NCBI GenBank assembly: GCA_029204225.1
Contig: CM055114.1
Coordinates: forward strand, 13,762,144-13,826,143
Reading direction: 5' to 3'
Source of the DNA: Diphasiastrum complanatum
Taxonomy: Eukaryota > Streptophyta > Lycopodiopsida > Lycopodiales > Lycopodiaceae
DNA length: 64,000 bases
Both the position numbers and the translations under genes were made by a program. Positions 60,196 to 64,000 of the stretch are shown in pieces. Under the pieces are notes generated by a model, which ran no database searches, was not told the DNA's origin, and saw nothing but the letters and a program-made list of their open reading frames with translations. How positions within the stretch are numbered: position 1 is the first letter of the stretch; each line of letters opens with the position of its first letter.

Positions 60196-60545
60196 TTAGA
60201 GCATCATAGTTCCGGAACCATGGTTCCGGAACGCGAACGGAACGATGGTTTCGGAACGATTTCCATTTTTTGAAATTTTTTGTGCGGAACAATTCAAAAA
60301 CGTTTGTTTTTAAAGTAATCTGACAGCTGCAGATGTCAGGCAGATGTCAGATGTTAGATGCAGTGCCAGATGGGGTGGGGTAAATATAAGCTGTAACCAC
60401 AACGTGACAGCTGCAGATGTTAGTCAGATGTCAGATGTAGTGTCAGATGCAGCATGGTTCCGGAAGCATGGTTCCGTGATCAGGAACGCAGCGATTTCGG
60501 AACCATGGTTCGGAACCATGAAGGTCCGGAACGACGTTCCGAGGC
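60196..60545. mobile_element. 350-bp MITE-like insertion in right arm
   Basis: Flanked by direct TTCAAA at 60190-60195 and 60546-60551. The left arm has a single TTTGAA at 20859-20864 (empty site). The insert carries a perfect 24-bp palindrome at 60209-60232, further GGTTCCGGAACC-type motifs near its other end, and a tandem pair of CTGACAGCTGCAGATGT blocks (about 60320-60370 and 60404-60455). No coding capacity. The 6-bp duplication does not by itself name a superfamily. Confidence 0.75.
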
Positions 60546-61013
60546 TTCAAAAGCATCGAGACAAGCTGTTTGATTCACGTCGCACACTCATAGGCTGTAT
60601 AAGTTTAGAGCATTTTATCAAAACAATTGAGACTCTCTAAACATTATCCACACATTCGGTAGTTATATAGACTACACTACACTAATGTCGACATGAGATC
60701 TTGCACTTTGTATGCTGTAAACCATATTTCTTGTAGCTGTATATTTTCATTAATCACTCCACAATCCTGTGAGAATAGCTCAATTGCAAAAAATCGACGT
60801 GTAGCATTGAATCATCCTGCGTGCAAATTGTGCGAGACAATCAAGCCTATAGATGCATCGTTCTAGCGCAGATGAAGTTAAGCTACGTGATTCTCAGTTG
60901 TATCTAGCTGCAAGAAATGATAGTAAATGTTAAGAATTTAGGTGTTTACCCACCAGGAATCCACAAACACATAGACCAAACCAGTGACAGAAAAGATTAG
61001 GCATACGAGATAG

Positions 61014-61015
<2 letters not shown>

Positions 61016-61107
<92 letters not shown>
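61016..61107. repeat. (GA)n microsatellite in right arm
   Basis: About 92 bp of GA; inverted counterpart of 20319-20392 (about 74 bp). Confidence 0.97.
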
Positions 61108-61111
<4 letters not shown>

Positions 61112-62130
61112 CACTAACTAAATGACTGCTACATTTAATTCAACATAAAGCTTACCAGAACAAAGATGAGACATCAAATGAATGATATATCAAATGCAGT
61201 GGACAAATAGCTGATATGCACAGCGTGCAGACTGAGTCGTCATGCTGTCAAAAGACGTAAGAAGAAATGACATGTCTGCTCTGACCGGCTGTGGTTGTGT
61301 ACTTACTACTTAGTATAGATCTACGACTTGCATTTATTGAACACTAAGATTACATACCATTAATATTAAACTGACATTAGTTCCGGGGAAAGGAGCCCAT
61401 TTTCAGTCATTTAGCATTTCCAACTCATGCATGTAAAGGTAAGGAATCAACTAAACTGACTACAATGTTCTCAATATCTAAGTAGAGCTGGATCCATGTC
61501 ACCAATGCTACCTAAATGCTCTCCCCCCATTGATTCAATGGAACTATGAGTCTATTCAAAATATTCCTCCTTTGTTACAACCGGTCTCAAGGAATCAACT
61601 CTCACTTAATCTCACTTGATGTTGAATCCAAAAGTCAAAAGCACATGTCACAAACTAGAACAAAAGGAATGATCCTCATCAATTTGTTGCCATCATATAT
61701 ATAATTAAAAAGAGATACATCAATATTAAGTTCAAGAAAGATATTGAGACAACTATGTGTGAACAAGGCCAAAAGAACCATGTGTAGCCTTAAACGCGAG
61801 AACAATTCTAGTTGTTCCCTTTAAACACGTTTCTACCCCTACTCAATTGCATATTGGCTCAATTTTCTCACTACCATCCCAATGCTGGGTAGACCATGGT
61901 GTACATTGAAGATCCAATAGGGTTTTGTAAGGCTTCCCCTTCATAATTAGTTCCGTCTCTTTATTCAAACCCGGGTACATCTCATTGGCCTCATCTTCAC
62001 AATCATATCCACAAGTGTCATCAAAACCAATCCTTCATATTTGAAATTTTCAACCATACATGTAATATATTTTTTCTCGAGACAAACATATGAATGTGAT
62101 CTCTAATTGTTTGTGTTTCCAAAACACAGT

Positions 62131-62284
62131 GAATAGGGCGTAAGCTCTTTTCAAAATTTATCATATTTATTTAATAACTTATTAACAAGTTTCTTTTTTA
62201 AAAAACTGAATAGGGCGTAAGCTCTTTTCAAAATTTATCATATTTATTTAATAACTTATTAACAAGTTTCTTTTTTAAAAAACA
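62131..62284. repeat. 77-bp tandem duplication in right arm
   Basis: GAATAGGGCGTAAGCTCTTT begins two adjacent 77-bp units (62131-62207, 62208-62284) that look identical. The left arm (about 19212-19290) has only one, diverged unit, so this duplication is later than the arm duplication. Confidence 0.88.
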
Positions 62285-62539
62285 CACATTGTCATTCATT
62301 TTTAGGTTATGCAAGAATGTGATATCTAATACACGAAAGATGATGAACATGCTTGGGATGGATTACAACGCAACACATGCATGTCCGTAAGATCATGTTA
62401 TATAAGAGGTGAGCATTCAGAAAAGCCACAATGTCCAACATGTAAAACCACGTTATAGAGATGACGCCACAATGTCCAACATGTAGTGGTGCATTTTAGA
62501 CAGAGATAAACTTTATGAAAGTTATTTTAGTCAAAGTTC

Positions 62540-62727
62540 ATTTGAATTACCACTTTTAAAAAGTGCGGGAAAGTTAGGAGGTCGAGTTTGGACACATTCA
62601 AATTTGAATGCTAGATGCAATGAATCTACTCACATTGTTGATAGGGTTTTCATTATGGAGGGAAACCAAAGGTTCCTTAATGAGGCTTGGACTTGCTATA
62701 AAAGGATGTAAACTTGTGGAGAAAGAG

Positions 62728-62731
<4 letters not shown>
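62540..62731 (+). repeat. LTR C fragment
   Basis: GTGCGGGAAAGTTAGGAGG, CAAATTTGAATGCT, GGAGGGAAACCAA and CTATAAAAGGATGTAAACTTG follow the middle of LTR C (compare 27188-27335). It runs into a (CT)n tract where LTR C has TCTTCTCTCTTCTCTATCTC. Confidence 0.65.

Positions 62732-62773
<42 letters not shown>
62732..62773. repeat. (CT)n microsatellite at end of LTR C fragment
   Basis: About 42 bp of CT at the position where intact LTR C copies have only a short CT-rich stretch, so this looks like expansion of an LTR-internal seed. Confidence 0.95.
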
Positions 62774-62775
<2 letters not shown>

Positions 62776-62776
<1 letters not shown>

Positions 62777-63051
62777 CACTTCAGGCTCTGATTGGCCTCA
62801 CGTCGTACCTTGATAAGATGGTACTGAACCTTTTTTATAAAAACCAAGCGCTCGGTGTTGAAATCCTGCTTGTGCGGTAGGAAGCACTTATTTGCATTTG
62901 AAAGCCATTTGGACGTTGTCCAGGCCGTGAATCTTGATTCCCACGATCCGTCCAGCATCGTAGCTTGATAGTACAGTCTTGCTAGTGGTAGCTGATAAAG
63001 AACAATGTTGGACGCCATCAGAATATTTGAATCAACTCTTATCTCATTCAA
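62776..63051 (-). other. Unidentified 91-codon frame
   Basis: The minus strand reads IRVDSNILMASNIVLYQLPL, ARLYYQATMLDGSWESRFTA, SKWLSNANKCFLPHKQDFNT. Coding-like composition, but no family recognised. It is flanked by a microsatellite and a Copia RT fragment, so it is probably a transposon or host exon scrap. Confidence 0.35.
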
Positions 63052-63600
63052 TTGGGATTTGCAAACAATTTAGTTGACTATAATGTTTATTCAAAGCATA
63101 TAGGTATCAATTCAGTTCACATAGCTCTTTATGTAGATGATGTATTTAAGAGTGATTTATCAAAGGAATTTGACATGACTGATTTAGGAGCTGTCCATTC
63201 TTTTCTAGGAATTCACATTACTAGAAATAAGCTTCAGAAGAAGATCTATCTTAGCCAGCAGCATATCTAAAATGCATTTTAGAAAAGTTTCATATATCTG
63301 ATTGCAAACCAATTAATACTCCAATGAATCCAAGTATAGTATTGACTAAACTTACTTGCGCTAATTCTGATAGTGAAGTACTAGACATAGCGAAGCACCC
63401 TTATCATTTACCAATAGGATCTTTGATGTATGCAATGTTGTGCACTAGACCAGATTTAGCATACATTGTTAGCACATTAAGTCAATTCATGTCTCATCCT
63501 AGGATCTCTCATTGAAAATCATTAAAGAGAGTGATGAGATATATTCACAGAAGTTTAGATCACATTTTATGGTATAATGGAAATGCTATCGACCCACTCG
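63052..63600 (+). pseudogene. Copia RT-RNase H fragment
   Basis: VHIALYVDDVFKSDLSKEFD retains the catalytic YVDD (about 15 residues are lost just after it), then MTDLGAVHSFLGIHITRNKL. After stops: HPYHLPIGSLMYAMLCTRPD, LAYIVSTLSQFMSHPRISH and RVMRYIHRSLDHILWYNGNA. It breaks off at about 63600 near an LTR A edge in opposite orientation. Both ends are truncated. Confidence 0.8.
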
Positions 63601-63621
63601 TCCTGCAAGGCTACTATGACT

Positions 63622-64000
63622 TGTCGGAAAGAGGTGTGTAGAAGATAGGTCGAACTCGAAAAGAAACGAATGAAAAAAATTCGAGTGTCTAGAAAGAAAA
63701 CTTTTCATGCGCAGCGAAATAATCTATCATCCTCTTTCTCTATGCATGACTACATCTATCAATTTCAAACAAAACAATAGTGATAGGAATCACATTTGAT
63801 CTTATAGTAACTAACTATGGAATCATCAATTATTACGTAGCCAAACAATAATGCATTGAATTATCAAACAAATAATTTGTCACAAAACACGACAAATAAT
63901 TAGTCGCAAAGAACTACAAAAATGCATACATTCTGAGATGAAGGTAAATGCAATAAAAGATAGTATCGATTCAGTATGAAAATGAAACAGAAGTAAATGA
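63622..64000 (-). repeat. LTR A (cut by window end)
   Basis: Starts TGTCGGAAAGAGG and is the reverse complement of 1-342: GAACTCGAAAAGAAACGAATG, CTCTATGCATGACTACATC, ATAGTGATAGGAATCACATT, TCGATTCAGTATGAAAATG. The orientation implies a minus-strand element or a solo LTR; its outer end is beyond the window. Confidence 0.78.

Larger units (their letters stand above)
58024..62356 (+). repeat. Right arm of inverted segmental duplication
   Basis: Reverse-complement partner of 19135-22996. Edges: GAGAAAAAATATATCTCTCC on the left and GATGAACATGCTTG on the right. It is longer than its partner mainly because of a 350-bp insertion (60196-60545) and one extra 77-bp unit (62208-62284). It holds the plus-strand dehydrin gene, the (GA)n tract and R1 copy c (61340-62100). 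Confidence 0.9.

Overview
The window looks like nuclear DNA of a land plant. Almost everything in it is transposable-element sequence in various states of decay: Ty1/Copia gag, protease, integrase, reverse transcriptase (RT) and RNase H fragments with their LTRs, Ty3/Gypsy pieces, a MULE-type transposase relic, a CACTA-like DNA transposon, a LINE endonuclease fragment and seven long (GA)n/(CT)n tracts. The plant assignment rests on the dehydrin genes (F-, S- and K-segments, intron inside the S-segment) and on plant-type initiator-Met primer binding sites. I cannot name a species. Nothing resembles a bacterial operon, phage or CRISPR system.

Layout. 1-5,407: Copia element A1 (+) split by nested element B1 (824-4,629, minus). 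5,408-11,600: gag relics, a multi-exon MULE-like transposase relic (minus), dispersed repeat R1 and a LINE endonuclease fragment. 11,755-14,362: (GA)n and Copia C1, whose RT is replaced by unrelated sequence. 14,363-19,134: Copia A2 (minus) with LTR pieces. 19,135-22,996: left arm of an inverted duplication carrying dehydrin gene 1 (minus). 23,025-27,048: Copia, Gypsy and Copia fragments (minus). 27,049-34,396: Copia C2 (+) carrying two pieces of Copia D in opposite orientation. 34,397-37,394: CACTA-like sequence with a tandem duplication. 37,395-43,375: Copia E and F, an unidentified 233-codon ORF and a Gypsy integrase scrap. 43,376-47,523: gene-poor DNA, a tRNA-Asp-like relic, an unidentified possibly multi-exon gene and a palindrome-rich repeat. 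47,524-56,200: R1, Copia G (minus), a Gypsy LTR, Copia H (+) and a B-family gag (minus). 56,460-57,950: more GC-rich DNA with a decayed coiled-coil ORF. 58,024-62,356: right arm of the inverted duplication with dehydrin gene 2 (+). 62,357-64,000: LTR fragments, an unidentified ORF, Copia RT (+) and an A-family LTR (minus).

The only convincing intact host genes are the two dehydrins. They lie about 37 kb apart in opposite orientation inside duplicated arms of about 3.9 and 4.3 kb. Both keep an open two-exon frame, a TATA box and an ACGTG element, so both may be working stress-response genes. The right arm has gained a 350-bp insertion flanked by a 6-bp target duplication and a 77-bp tandem duplication. 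The second theme is element remodelling: nested insertions, internal deletions, and a Copia family in which two copies share the same non-retroelement segment in place of RT.
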